A stretch of DNA of 64,000 nt from a bacterium. GTDB taxonomy: Bacteria > Electryoneota > Electryoneia > Electryoneales > Electryoneaceae. Below, piece after piece: positions 9,553 to 19,415 of the stretch. Where the stretch lies: the NCBI GenBank assembly GCA_028278125.1, contig JANQEY010000320.1, positions 1-64,000 on the forward strand. The letters are read 5' to 3'. The notes beneath the pieces are model-generated. The model was not told the origin of the DNA, made no database searches, and saw only the letters and a program-made list of their open reading frames with translations. The first letter of the stretch is position 1. Every line of letters begins with the position of its first letter. Both the position numbers and the translations under genes were made by a program.

Positions 9553-12108
9553 TCATTCACCACCAAGCATATCCTCAGCACTTACCGGGCTTATGAGGAG
9601 TGGTTCACCACTCTCAACTGCTTTAATGAACGTGTCAGCTTTGAGCGCTTGCTGAACACTTATCGGCAGTTCATCGAGAACCATCGCACGCATTTCATTT
9701 TTTAATTCAAACCTGCTGGAGCCGGGATAACACTCCAGATCGACTACAGTAGTGTTCTCCAGACCGGCTGCTTCCTTGGCAATTTCGATGGCTGTCAGGA
9801 ATCCACCGTTAACATCAACCAGGCCAATCTCTTTTGCATCCGCACCTGACCAGATACGTCCCTGGGCAACTTCGTTTACCTGGGTTGTATCCATCCCACG
9901 TCCTTCAGCGACATGTGTGATAAAATCTTGATAGTATTCATCAATCAGGTGCTGAACATTTTCCATCTGTTCGTCATCCCATTTTTCTGTTATACTCCAG
10001 AAATTGGCGTTTTTACCTCTGCGAACACCGTCATATGTAATACCAATCTTATCAGACAGCTCTTTAGTTACAAATTTTCCGCCGAGTACCCCTATAGAAC
10101 CTGTTATACAGGTTACGGGAGCAACAATTGTATCTGCTTTACAGGAAATGTGATAACCCCCTGAAGCCGCAGCATCAGAGAAAGAAACAATAAGCGGAAT
10201 ATGCCGTCCTTCGAGATCCTCGTTAGTTGTCTTTTCAATTTCCCGTTGAATTATGTCCGAAGCGTATCCAGTACCTCCGCCGGATTCCACTCTCAATACT
10301 ATTGCCTTCACACGTGGATTACTACGTGCTTTTCTAATCGCTTTTGTAATAGAACTGGAACCCATCTTTCTACCACCGAACAGGCCACCACGGCTTGACG
10401 ACTCTCCCCTGAGAATATCACCTGTCGCATAGATAATGGCGATCTTTGGTGAGGTCATGTCTTCCCACTCATATTCAGCAATTTCCCGCGAGAAATATGG
10501 TCCCGCCGCTACGGTCCTGATTGATTCATCTCCAAACGCCACTTCCACCTCGTCCTGGAGTTCATCATCATAGGCGATCGCGTCAACCAGCCCCGCTTCG
10601 AGGGCTTCATCAGGTGTATAGGTAGCCTGGTCGATCCAGTTTATAACCTGCTGCTTACTGACCCCTCTTCCTTCGGCGATTCCTTCAAGGATAGTCTGCC
10701 AGATTGTCTCGACTACAGCGTCGAGGGATTCCCGTGCCGGTTGGGACATTCCATCGCTGGTAAGTATTTCAGCTGCAGATTTATATTTCCCAGCACGTGC
10801 GAATTGTACATCGATACCGATTTTATCAAGAGTACCTTTGAGATAGAACTGGTTTGCGAAAAGACCGGTTACTATCAGGCCACCACCGGGATGCATGATA
10901 ATCCTGTCCGCGACACTGGCGAGGAAATAATTGCCAAGCCCATCATCCTCGAGGTAAACAACTACCTTCTTCCCTTCATCCCTGAATCTCTGCAATGCGT
11001 CACGGAACTCGAGACGGTCGCTACCACGGATAGAGAAGTTTTCGATTTCCAGGAGAACACCGGTGACATTCGGATCTTTTCTCAACCGTTCAATTTTGTT
11101 GAGAAGGGTCAGGAGTGTCATGTTACGTTTACGGAAGAAACTGAATGGTTCAGGCTCTTCGACTATTGTACCCTTGAGCTTCAGGGTGACAACCTTTTTC
11201 GGCTGGAACAGGTCGGTAAGGCTTGGACGCCATTCACTTGACATTCTCAACCACCCAACACCAACATTGTCCGGAGCACCATCGTGTTGGGTATGGCTCC
11301 TCGAAGCGCTATATCCGTTGAGTGACAGATGCCCACCATAAACACTCATACCGGCAAAGACAATTTCGCTGTCAAGAGAATACCCACCACGGAGGGCAAG
11401 ATTTTCAGTGGCCATCCATTCAGCGCCGAATGTCAGGTCAAATTTATCATCATATTCAACCAGGCTGATATTGCTATCATCATCAGGATCGGTATAGTAA
11501 CCTTTCCAGATTGTAGCGTCAGCCGTTAGTGTTAACCTGTGTCCTATGGGACGCAACGCCAAACCAAGATGATAGGTTGGATCCTGCCTTACTCCATTAT
11601 ATTTAGGTCTTCCGACTTCTGTTACCTGTCCACCCAGCGACAACCAACGTGTTGGACGTACCAGCATCCCAATATCATAACTATTCTGGCGATCAAGGTC
11701 ACCGCTAGACCAGTGATAGGCAAAACCGATGTTAAAACCTTCGGACAGCTCCATTGAAGAACCCCAGGAGTACCGTGTCGCTTCTTTGTTACCCGTAACC
11801 CGTTCAGCGCCGAACCCAAGATGTCCAAGGTTTACACCAATCCCCCAGTCGTTCTGGAATCCATTTTCTTCGTCTGCACCACTGATAAAAGGATTCATAA
11901 AAAGAAGCCCGGAACCACCGTCAACACCTATACCTGCCGGATTAGTCCAGATAGCCGCTGTCCCGCCAGGTTTAGCATAGGGGCTGTACGGCATAGTGAT
12001 TAATGTGCTCAAACCGTAATTATTCAGACCGCCGTAATCGCCTTTTTGCGCGATAACGTTCGATCCGATTAAAAACATTACCAAACTCGCAAGAATAACC
12101 TTCCTCAT
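9553..12108 (-). CDS. sppA: SppA-type signal peptide peptidase with N-terminal outer-membrane-like domain
   Basis: An 851-residue protein. Residues 1-20 are a signal peptide (ending VIAQ). Residues ~21-300 are Gly/aromatic-rich alternating strands (TNPAGIGVDGGSGLLFMNP) like PorV/FadL-type barrels. Residues ~305-851 are the tandem SppA fold. The catalytic pair is visible: Lys443 in RAGKYKSAAE in the N-terminal half and Ser649 in AAASGGYHIS in the C-terminal half, matching the split Ser/Lys dyad of long-form SppA. The family degrades cleaved signal peptides at the inner membrane; the barrel-like extension instead suggests an outer-membrane location for this enzyme (inference). ATG has GGAGG upstream. 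Classical SppA has a membrane anchor here instead. Confidence 0.88.
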   Translation of the reverse strand: MRKVILASLVMFLIGSNVIAQKGDYGGLNNYGLSTLITMPYSPYAKPGGTAAIWTNPAGIGVDGGSGLLFMNPFISGADEENGFQNDWGIGVNLGHLGFGAERVTGNKEATRYSWGSSMELSEGFNIGFAYHWSSGDLDRQNSYDIGMLVRPTRWLSLGGQVTEVGRPKYNGVRQDPTYHLGLALRPIGHRLTLTADATIWKGYYTDPDDDSNISLVEYDDKFDLTFGAEWMATENLALRGGYSLDSEIVFAGMSVYGGHLSLNGYSASRSHTQHDGAPDNVGVGWLRMSSEWRPSLTDLFQPKKVVTLKLKGTIVEEPEPFSFFRKRNMTLLTLLNKIERLRKDPNVTGVLLEIENFSIRGSDRLEFRDALQRFRDEGKKVVVYLEDDGLGNYFLASVADRIIMHPGGGLIVTGLFANQFYLKGTLDKIGIDVQFARAGKYKSAAEILTSDGMSQPARESLDAVVETIWQTILEGIAEGRGVSKQQVINWIDQATYTPDEALEAGLVDAIAYDDELQDEVEVAFGDESIRTVAAGPYFSREIAEYEWEDMTSPKIAIIYATGDILRGESSSRGGLFGGRKMGSSSITKAIRKARSNPRVKAIVLRVESGGGTGYASDIIQREIEKTTNEDLEGRHIPLIVSFSDAAASGGYHISCKADTIVAPVTCITGSIGVLGGKFVTKELSDKIGITYDGVRRGKNANFWSITEKWDDEQMENVQHLIDEYYQDFITHVAEGRGMDTTQVNEVAQGRIWSGADAKEIGLVDVNGGFLTAIEIAKEAAGLENTTVVDLECYPGSSRFELKNEMRAMVLDELPISVQQALKADTFIKAVESGEPLLISPVSAEDMLGGE

Positions 12109-12525
12109 TAGTTCCTCCCAGGAAATGTTAATTATATAAATTGTATCCCAATTGAGTGCTGTTAAAAAATATCCTTTCGATGCCCTACTACAGGCAAGCC
12201 TTGTGCCAGTTACTATGATTCATCTTACTTTCACATGAACACTTGACGCTGACTCATTAAATATTATTCTCAGTTATTGATAAAAATCAAGGATGTCATT
12301 GCGAGCAGAGCGAAGCAATCTCAGTCATTATAAATATTTATATCTTGTGATTGTTTCGACGCTACACTCCTTGCAACGACATCCTCCCTATATTGATCTC
12401 AAGATTGATAGATAAGTTTTCTAATTATTATCTACTTCATCATTCCAATTTCCGTGATCTGTTTTGTTGAGATTACAACATCTGTTGCAAAAAACACTAC
12501 ATACTTGAGAGGCAAAATGGAAAAA
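12109..12525. other. Intergenic region holding a repeat, no gene
   Basis: This 417-base gap contains the promoter side of the sppA-like gene and the dispersed repeat at 12291-12384. I see no convincing small gene, RNA or terminator with a T-tract in the rest. Confidence 0.6.
12291..12384. repeat. Dispersed inverted repeat (family A), copy 2
   Basis: GGATGTCATTGCGAG begins the left arm and GCAACGACATCC ends the right arm. The left arm continues CGAAGCAATCTC and the right arm contains GATTGTTTCGACGCTAC. The arms are imperfect inverted copies separated by an A/T-rich centre. Confidence 0.8.
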
Positions 12526-13428
12526 CTATAGCCGGCTTTGCCTGAGGTTGAGGAAAGTTATCAGAGCTTTATCGAGTGGTGTTTCTGTTGTCAGGAGATG
12601 ATGATTGACCTTGTGGCGTGAACAGCCCATTTTTAACGTCTCGAGAAAATTATCCATCTCCTCTTTATAGGCGTCCTTTACCTGCCAGGGGCTTGCTGTG
12701 ATTGTTTTCCCGGATTCGAGCTCCTCGAACCGTGATTCCCTTGAAAATGCGAAGTCAATTTCGCGTGGGTCCATCAACTGAAAGACAAGAACTTCGTGGC
12801 CATTATGGCGGAAATGGTGAAGTCCGCTGATCAACTCTTCGGGATCGTCCAGGAGGTCGGAAATGAGGACTATCAGCCCACGTCTTTGAGCACGTTCAGC
12901 CATCATGTGGAGCACAGGACCTATTTTTGTACCACCCTCAGGTTGCGCTTTCTCCAGGGCAGACCAGAGTTCATTTCGCCAGGTTAACGCGCTTCGTGGT
13001 GGGAGATATTCACGAATCTCCTCGGTAAACAAGCCGAGTCCAACGGCATCCCTCTGGTTCAACAACAGGTAAACCAATGCGGCGGCTAATGATCTCCCGT
13101 ACTCGAACTTTGTCACCTCACCGCCTGAAACGAAATGCATCGATTTGCTCTGATCAAGCAGGATCATCGCCCGCAGGTTCGTCTCCTCCTGGTACTGCTT
13201 GATATAAAACCGGTCGGATCGTCCATAGACTTTCCAGTCGACATGTTTCAACGGATCACCGGGCTGGTACATACGATGCTCGGCAAACTCAACGGAAAAA
13301 CCGTGGTAGGGCGAACGGTGCATCCCCACAAGGAAACCTTCAACCACCAGCTTTGCCCTTAATGATAACGGTTCAAGGCGATGGATTAACGATGACGATA
13401 CGAGTTCCTGTTCTGACTGACGCAGCAA
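12526..13428 (-). CDS. DUF58 domain protein (vWA-like)
   Basis: A 300-residue cytoplasmic protein with the DUF58 signature GFSVEFAEHRMYQPGDPLKHVDWKVYGR-like block at ~45-70 (in particular YQPGD and DWKVYGRSD), followed by a von Willebrand A-like fold with LLDQSKSM (MIDAS-like DxSxS, ~118). DUF58 proteins normally pair with a MoxR AAA ATPase and act in envelope or metalloenzyme maturation; mechanism is not well established. Here the MoxR gene is ~37 kb away (50445-51434). The start is TTG at 13428 with TAGGAAT upstream. The gene follows the exported protein at 13468-14022 on the same strand after 39 bases, so they may be co-transcribed. Confidence 0.88.
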   Translation of the reverse strand: MLRQSEQELVSSSLIHRLEPLSLRAKLVVEGFLVGMHRSPYHGFSVEFAEHRMYQPGDPLKHVDWKVYGRSDRFYIKQYQEETNLRAMILLDQSKSMHFVSGGEVTKFEYGRSLAAALVYLLLNQRDAVGLGLFTEEIREYLPPRSALTWRNELWSALEKAQPEGGTKIGPVLHMMAERAQRRGLIVLISDLLDDPEELISGLHHFRHNGHEVLVFQLMDPREIDFAFSRESRFEELESGKTITASPWQVKDAYKEEMDNFLETLKMGCSRHKVNHHLLTTETPLDKALITFLNLRQSRL

Positions 13429-13467
13429 TTGAAATTCCTATGTTGCTGGTTTCGATTTTAGATGAGA

Positions 13468-14022
13468 TTATTGTAAGATATACGAGGGTGGTATTGCCAG
13501 TGTTCCGAGGTTATTCTGAGTTCGGATCTTTATTCGGGATTGCGATGAGATAAACCTCAATAAACTCTTCGATGAAATTATGAATTCGTATTCTGACTTC
13601 ATGAATTCGATCAAAACTATATGCACCCAGGCTCTCTCTTCCCAGGAAACTGCGTGGGTTATCACACTGGCATCACGTCGCAGGTAGGAAATTTCTCTCA
13701 ATTCAATGAGAATACTATATGGGATTGAATCGTAATAATCTTCATCAACTTCGGCAGATAATTTCACGTATAAAACAGGATAATAGTTTGATGTGCGGAA
13801 CTGGTATTCGGGTAAAAGTTCGATACCGGCATCTTTAAATTGTAATGTTATATCCTCCTTAAGGATCTTTGTTGTTATCCCATATTTTCTAAGTTTTGGA
13901 TTTACAAATTCGACTTTTAGATAAATATCTTCCAGTCCCTTCAGTTTTGGCTTGTTACTGGTCGGATAGGATTCACTATGGATAATTAGCAGTGATAAAA
14001 AAACCAGAAATATTGTCCTCAT
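13468..14022 (-). CDS. Small exported protein of unknown function
   Basis: A 184-residue protein with a signal peptide (MRTIFLVFLSLLIIHSES). The pattern GLEDIYLKVEFVNPKLRKYG, then ITLQFKDAGIELLPE, then LYVKLSAEVDE, a strand SILIELREISYLRRD and a central SWEERAW matches a recurrent but unnamed periplasmic family that I know only as hypothetical proteins (short alpha/beta, GIxV and LYVxV blocks, central Trp). No catalytic residues are apparent. It lies upstream of the DUF58 gene on the same strand, which may hint at a shared envelope role. The ATG follows GGGGACAAGAG at a suitable distance. Confidence 0.68.
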   Translation of the reverse strand: MRTIFLVFLSLLIIHSESYPTSNKPKLKGLEDIYLKVEFVNPKLRKYGITTKILKEDITLQFKDAGIELLPEYQFRTSNYYPVLYVKLSAEVDEDYYDSIPYSILIELREISYLRRDASVITHAVSWEERAWVHIVLIEFMKSEYEFIISSKSLLRFISSQSRIKIRTQNNLGTLAIPPSYILQ

Positions 14023-14160
14023 CTCTTGTCCCCGTGCATTAAGAATGAAGTAATCCTATTCCTTAAAAACTGAGTAGTGAGTAGTTGGATCTGATTATTA
14101 TTGTAAATTTTTCAACATGTTATTAATATTTACTATTTAAAACAAAATAAAACAAATAAA

Positions 14161-14182
14161 CCCTGTTAGCGAGCTAACAGGG
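14161..14182 (-). terminator. Intrinsic terminator of the large glycosyltransferase gene
   Basis: A perfect stem CCCTGTTAGC / GCTAACAGGG with a two-base loop lies 30 bases beyond the stop. On the minus strand it is followed by a T-rich run (complement of AAAACAAATAAA). A close relative of this stem ends the gene at 26624-27814. Confidence 0.85.
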
Positions 14183-14211
14183 GCATAGAACTATCATGTG
14201 CAATGAAGTAA

Positions 14212-17200
14212 TTACACAACAACTGTTTCTATAATTTCCCCATAAATCTTAGCCATCTCAACAGCATCATCTGAAATAGTCTTAATTGGTGAGATCTGAT
14301 TTTTCATTGACTGGACAATTGAAGGATTGGAAAGGATATTTCGGATAATTGTAGAAAGTTGATCCACGTTCTCGTTCTCGAAAATGAATCCTTCTTTTCC
14401 GTTCGTCATCATTTCAGGTACACCACCGACATTTGAGATAATAACCGGGAGTTTTGCCGAGAGGGCTTCCAGAAGGGTCAGGGGGTAATTTTCACGTCTC
14501 GAAGGAATTACTGCCATGTCAATTGAGGAAAAAATCCGTGGCAGATCTTCAGGTGTATATTCACCCAGGTAATGGATATTGGGAATTGTATCTGCAGACC
14601 TCAGTATGCTGTCGAAATACTGTTCTTCATGCGAACGTCCATAGATATGAAGTTCCCAGTTGTTGTTTTCTTGTTCCATAAGACCACGGAGAAAAATATC
14701 CAATCCTTTCCGGTAAACAATCTGGCCACAGTAACCGAAGATAATTTTATCGCCAACAGGTTTCCTGTTTTGTGTCTGGACCGGAAGCCATCCCAGGGGG
14801 TGGATATCGTCGACAGGGAAACCGTATCTGCTGTGGGTATCCGCAATAAATTGTGAGGGTGCGAGTACCCTGTCAATTTGTGTATGGGCTATCCTGTTTG
14901 TTTCGATTCGATCCTGGCTGTAATTGACAATTTCGCGGGGAGCTGAGGGTTCTGGAACTCCAGCAAGGCATGCAGCGCATTTTTTCGGCGTTTCAGGGCC
15001 GGAACAAACCTGGGCGTATGTATTTATCATATGTCCCATGGGACAGAGCAGCCAGTAATCATGAAGGGTGGAAACTGTGGGGATTCCCATGGCTCGGGTA
15101 ACACCTGGAAGCCCATTTCCCAAGCGAAACAGTAAATGATAATGAACGAGGTCGAAATTTTGCTCTCTCAGTAAACCACGGAAAACCCTGTTGATCTCTT
15201 CGTTGTTGAAGCTGAACTGTGGATTTAGACGCGCATCTTCACTCATGTCATCAACAACAACCTGGAAGACTCTGATTCCTTCGTATTGGCCTTCCAGGAG
15301 TGAATAAACGTCAGCATTTGATCCATTCAGGTTGGAACGATTGATAGGATAAAACACACTTACATCATTTCCAAGCCTGATAAGTTCTTGCGCCAGGTGG
15401 AAGGCATAAAGTTGCGCCCCGGCATAACGGTATGGCGGGAAATCATGGCAGACAAACAAGATCTTTCTTTTATCACCATCAAGAGTTTTTTCAGGTTGTT
15501 GTATCTCTTCCAGTTTCCCGGACTCGATAAGTTTATTCCATCTGTCCCCGATTCTTTCCATCTCGTCCCAGTTGACAAGTTCACGTGGGATATAAGTAGA
15601 ATCGAGAAGAACCTGAGCTTCTACCCGTCCCAGTCTACGGTAGATTTTTGGATTGAACTCGATTATCTGTTGTTTGCAATGGAACTCCCGTTCAACATCT
15701 TCCTTTATGCCACCGCTTATCCCGCTTTTATGACGATGATAGAAGAACAACGGTTCCCTGACCTGGAACGGGAAATAACCCTCAGACAGGGCACGCACCC
15801 AGAATTCCCAGTCAACAAATCCGTCTTTCATCTCCTCGCGCATTCCGCCAAGGGCATCGTACATCTCCTTCCTGATAAGGCAGGTGATGTTAAACTGGTT
15901 CCGTTGAACGAGGACATTTGGTGCAAAGTTTTCGAATCCGAACAAACGGTTTACCTCCCCGTACTGAACTGTTAAGGGAGATACCCAGGAATATTCAGGA
16001 TTTACCAGTGCAGCGGCGACTGTTTTTTCGAGAAATGCTGGTGCAATTGTATCGTCAGAATCAAGAAATACCAGGAATTCACCCTCAGCAGCTTCAGCAC
16101 CAATATTCCTCACAGCCCCTATCCCGCGGTTATTGTCTAGGAAGATTGATTTGATTTTGCGATCCGGATACTGTTTTTCCAGGTTGCGGATTACATCGGC
16201 GGTTTTTCCATCAGTGGAAGCATCATCTACAAGAATAATTTCCCAGTTAGCGTAAGTCTGCCTAAGGACACTGTTAAATGTCCATTTCACACTACGAGCT
16301 CGATTATAGACGGGGATGACGAAACTTACCAGGGGATTGTTTTTTATTTCTGACTTGGTATCAGAGCCGGTATCATCATGGTGCTCCATGGTTTTTTTTA
16401 ACCATGCCATTATTCTTGGAGCATTGTCAAACGCACCCTGCCTGAGTAGAATATGTTCCCATCGTGGTGTGCCATAGGCGTGTTCTAAAAGCTTAAGTTC
16501 CCTCTCCTCACGTTGAGTCCGATATGCCTCACCAGCCTGGTCTTCCACCTGCCGGAGGAGAAAAACAGCTTCCATGTTTACAGGATTAAGATCGAGCGCT
16601 TTTTCCAGTTCGCGAATACCCTCAATACTCTTCCTGCTTTGCAGCGCTACCCTTGCGTTGCCTATATGTTCGTTTGATTTCTCCCTAATTTCATCTTCGG
16701 AAAAAGGCCGCTGTTGAGCTGATGCCGCTTTCTGAAGTTTTTTATCACGATTTCCGTCATCAGTTCTGGATGCTTCATTTATTCCAAATGGTTTTTCCCG
16801 TGGCAACATTAGATCATCACGTAAATGAAATATTTTCCAGCGAAGCATGAACTCATCCCAGTCGGGATGTTTTTTCTTCAGGCGCTCACGCGATATTTCC
16901 TGCTTATCCCGTTTACGTTCTAGGTGGTCATTATCCTGGGCGTAATCATGGTATATGACAGCGTCCGGGATATAAATCTGCTTGCGCATATCAGGTTCAA
17001 CCATAAGTAGCCGCTTAGATAAATCAACCCCTCCCCCACCAAACTTTATTTCATCATCCCAGCCGTTTACCTGGAAAAAGTACCTGGCGTCATAAGAAAC
17101 ATTTCCTTCGACATTAGCATAAACGGGGAAAGGTTTATCACCCAGATCATAATGACGTGCCAGTTGGTTAATCGGATTACCGGTTTTTGAGAGGACAACA

Positions 17201-18840
17201 CCACGAACACAGATGACGTCCCATTTATTAAATGCCTCTTGATGAGCGAAGAGAAGGGAATTGTCGGGTAACGCGTCATCATCAAGGAACAATAAAATGG
17301 GAGCGCTGGAGAAAATACTACCCACGTTCCTGGCAAAATATGCCCCCGTATTGCTGTTAAGATGAACCAGTATATCTACATAATCACGAACAACATCAAA
17401 ATCCGACGGTTCGCATCCATTATTCACCAGGATAATTTCAAATTTCAGGTCTCTTTGATCCTGGAGCAGCTTTACGGTTTCGATGATCTCATCATTCATC
17501 TGCCAGGAGATCATAATGATGGAAATTACTGGATCAACAACGTCTTTGATTCTATCAACAGCTCTGAATTCATTACGATAAAGACTTAGTTTTTCCTCCC
17601 AGTTTTTACTTTTTAAAGCAGCTATTAAAGGATCATCCTGTAATTCAAGATCGGGCAGGAGACTGAATGAGTCATTCTGTTCCTTTTGTAACTTCTTCTC
17701 CCCAATTCCTGTGAATAAAATGTCTGCAAGACGGTCATTCAGCTTTTCTATATCAAACTCGTCCTTTACCCTTTCCCTGGAATTAATAGACATGCTCTTT
17801 CGCAGCTCTACATCTTCCAGTAGTTGTTTTACCTGGGCTGCTATGGTTTTGACATCCTTTTCTTCGGACAACAAACCGGTTTTATTGTTTTCAACCAGTT
17901 CAGGGATTCCAGAATGGAAAGAACTGACAACCGGGATTCCCATTGACTGGGCTTCTATTAACGATACCGGCAATCCTTCACGATCGCCGTCATCTGCAAC
18001 AACACTGTTCAAGATAAACAGGTCTGAATTCTGCATCTCACGTATAACATCATCCTTCGGACGAGCACCGAGGAATTCTACATAGTCATCCAGTCCCAAT
18101 TTATCCAATAATTGAAGCAGTTCAGGTTTTAATGGACCATCGCCAATAATCCTGTATTTGAATTTAACCGAATCCTTAATTTCAGCTAATGCCTGGAGAG
18201 TATATTTTATTCCCTTTTTTTCAACCAGGCGGGCAACTGAAAGAAGGACTGGTACTTCGTTTGGCTTTGATTTGTCTGGAGGTTTGAACTGTTCGAGGTC
18301 TACACCGCAACGGTGAATAATAACCCGGGATGGATCACATCCACGTATGACAATTTCGTGTTTTATCGCTTCACTTGGCGCGGTGATAAGATCGGCTCTT
18401 TGATATAGCTCCCCGTAGAAGTCATCACCGAAATTTCTAAACGCCCTCGAAGCATCATGACCGTGAAATGAAACTAGAACAAAACAATCAAGGAGTCTAA
18501 ACAGCGGCTTCAAATGATTGAAGTTCAAACCATAGTGAATATGGAAACCGTCTATAAGGTTGAGATCAATGTTATTGTTCCTGTGGAAAAACGCCTGCAG
18601 CCAGGCATCTTCATCCCTCTGTAACTGCACCGGTGGAATGTTGAGATAACGGGTACTTTTATCGAGGCCAAAGTTAATAACATCGGGATGTATAGATGAT
18701 TCTTTATGAAGGTAAGTCGCCCAGTTATTTACATTAAATCTGCGATTTATCAGGCCGGTGATCTGGTCGAGGATAAAGGTTGCGGACAGGGCGGGAAAGC
18801 CTGATTGTAAAACGATAATGTTTGGTTTTTCCGAATCCAT
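14212..18840 (-). CDS. Giant protein with four glycosyltransferase domains (GT4-GT2-TPR-GT2-GT4)
   Basis: A 1542-residue cytoplasmic protein. Residues ~6-378 are a GT4 (GT-B) domain with EGLPVSLIEA near 288. Residues ~436-660 are a GT2 (GT-A) domain with acidic DDD at 520-522. Residues ~718-775 are TPR-like (RELEKALDLNPVNMEAV). Residues ~836-1060 are a second GT2 domain starting VSFVIPVYNRARS with DSDD at 927-930. Residues ~1124-1538 are a second GT4 domain (FVCHDFPPYRYAGAQ). Each looks complete, so one chain could add several sugars in sequence, by analogy with multi-domain polysaccharide synthases. It stands alone, with its own terminator and a 575-base upstream gap. Sugars and acceptor are unknown. 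Confidence 0.9.
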   Translation of the reverse strand: MDSEKPNIIVLQSGFPALSATFILDQITGLINRRFNVNNWATYLHKESSIHPDVINFGLDKSTRYLNIPPVQLQRDEDAWLQAFFHRNNNIDLNLIDGFHIHYGLNFNHLKPLFRLLDCFVLVSFHGHDASRAFRNFGDDFYGELYQRADLITAPSEAIKHEIVIRGCDPSRVIIHRCGVDLEQFKPPDKSKPNEVPVLLSVARLVEKKGIKYTLQALAEIKDSVKFKYRIIGDGPLKPELLQLLDKLGLDDYVEFLGARPKDDVIREMQNSDLFILNSVVADDGDREGLPVSLIEAQSMGIPVVSSFHSGIPELVENNKTGLLSEEKDVKTIAAQVKQLLEDVELRKSMSINSRERVKDEFDIEKLNDRLADILFTGIGEKKLQKEQNDSFSLLPDLELQDDPLIAALKSKNWEEKLSLYRNEFRAVDRIKDVVDPVISIIMISWQMNDEIIETVKLLQDQRDLKFEIILVNNGCEPSDFDVVRDYVDILVHLNSNTGAYFARNVGSIFSSAPILLFLDDDALPDNSLLFAHQEAFNKWDVICVRGVVLSKTGNPINQLARHYDLGDKPFPVYANVEGNVSYDARYFFQVNGWDDEIKFGGGGVDLSKRLLMVEPDMRKQIYIPDAVIYHDYAQDNDHLERKRDKQEISRERLKKKHPDWDEFMLRWKIFHLRDDLMLPREKPFGINEASRTDDGNRDKKLQKAASAQQRPFSEDEIREKSNEHIGNARVALQSRKSIEGIRELEKALDLNPVNMEAVFLLRQVEDQAGEAYRTQREERELKLLEHAYGTPRWEHILLRQGAFDNAPRIMAWLKKTMEHHDDTGSDTKSEIKNNPLVSFVIPVYNRARSVKWTFNSVLRQTYANWEIILVDDASTDGKTADVIRNLEKQYPDRKIKSIFLDNNRGIGAVRNIGAEAAEGEFLVFLDSDDTIAPAFLEKTVAAALVNPEYSWVSPLTVQYGEVNRLFGFENFAPNVLVQRNQFNITCLIRKEMYDALGGMREEMKDGFVDWEFWVRALSEGYFPFQVREPLFFYHRHKSGISGGIKEDVEREFHCKQQIIEFNPKIYRRLGRVEAQVLLDSTYIPRELVNWDEMERIGDRWNKLIESGKLEEIQQPEKTLDGDKRKILFVCHDFPPYRYAGAQLYAFHLAQELIRLGNDVSVFYPINRSNLNGSNADVYSLLEGQYEGIRVFQVVVDDMSEDARLNPQFSFNNEEINRVFRGLLREQNFDLVHYHLLFRLGNGLPGVTRAMGIPTVSTLHDYWLLCPMGHMINTYAQVCSGPETPKKCAACLAGVPEPSAPREIVNYSQDRIETNRIAHTQIDRVLAPSQFIADTHSRYGFPVDDIHPLGWLPVQTQNRKPVGDKIIFGYCGQIVYRKGLDIFLRGLMEQENNNWELHIYGRSHEEQYFDSILRSADTIPNIHYLGEYTPEDLPRIFSSIDMAVIPSRRENYPLTLLEALSAKLPVIISNVGGVPEMMTNGKEGFIFENENVDQLSTIIRNILSNPSIVQSMKNQISPIKTISDDAVEMAKIYGEIIETVVV

Positions 18841-19415
18841 TGCGCTGATAACCTGGTATTTTAATCCTGTGATTTTACGGGGATAAACCGATCCAGTAAG
18901 CTATTTGCAACCTGTATGCCATTATTCCTGCAATCTATAAATGTTGTATTGCTTATATTATTAATAGTTTACGTTTATTGTGTGTCCAGACAAGGTAAAA
19001 GCAGGCGGGAGAATTTTACCGCCGAGTGCGAGCATTTCCTGTGAATAAATGTGAGAGAAAGAGAGCAAGAAAGGCTGCTGGCAAATTTCCTTGATATTAC
19101 TCAACATAGTATGATTAGTGCCTGTATTTATGTGTAAAATCGTTTGGGAAATTCGTGATTTTAGACCATTTACAAAGAATATCAGGTTATAAGTTTCGCG
19201 GTTCTTCCTCTAGCTCTTGATCATTGCTCTCTACTTTGTTAAGATTGCTCTCTATGGGGTCATACAACAGAATTTATAAATGGCAGGATCTATTGATTCA
19301 TGCTGCTTACCGGTTTACCTGCCCATGTGCAATTGATCCCAAAAACACGACCATTTTGGATAACCAGGACATAATTGTTTATTAATAAAATTATTAACAT
19401 TTCAGGAGGGGAAAT
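18841..19415. promoter_or_regulatory. 575-base divergent intergenic region
   Basis: This region separates the giant glycosyltransferase gene (minus) from the OmpA-like gene (plus) and must hold both promoters. It contains an inverted repeat GGTAAAA...TTTTACC (18994-19020) and two 11-base direct repeats ATTGCTCTCTA (19223-19233 and 19244-19254) spaced 21 bases apart, i.e. two helical turns, a layout typical of paired regulator sites. No open frame or structured RNA of known type was recognised. Confidence 0.5.

Noticed and set aside
10741..11241. 166-codon frame opposite the sppA-like gene
   Set aside because: Antisense shadow of a gene with clear catalytic motifs; no homologue features or ribosome site.
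12291..12384. Possible small RNA gene
   Set aside because: The stretch matches the dispersed repeat family, so a repeat explains it better than a dedicated RNA.
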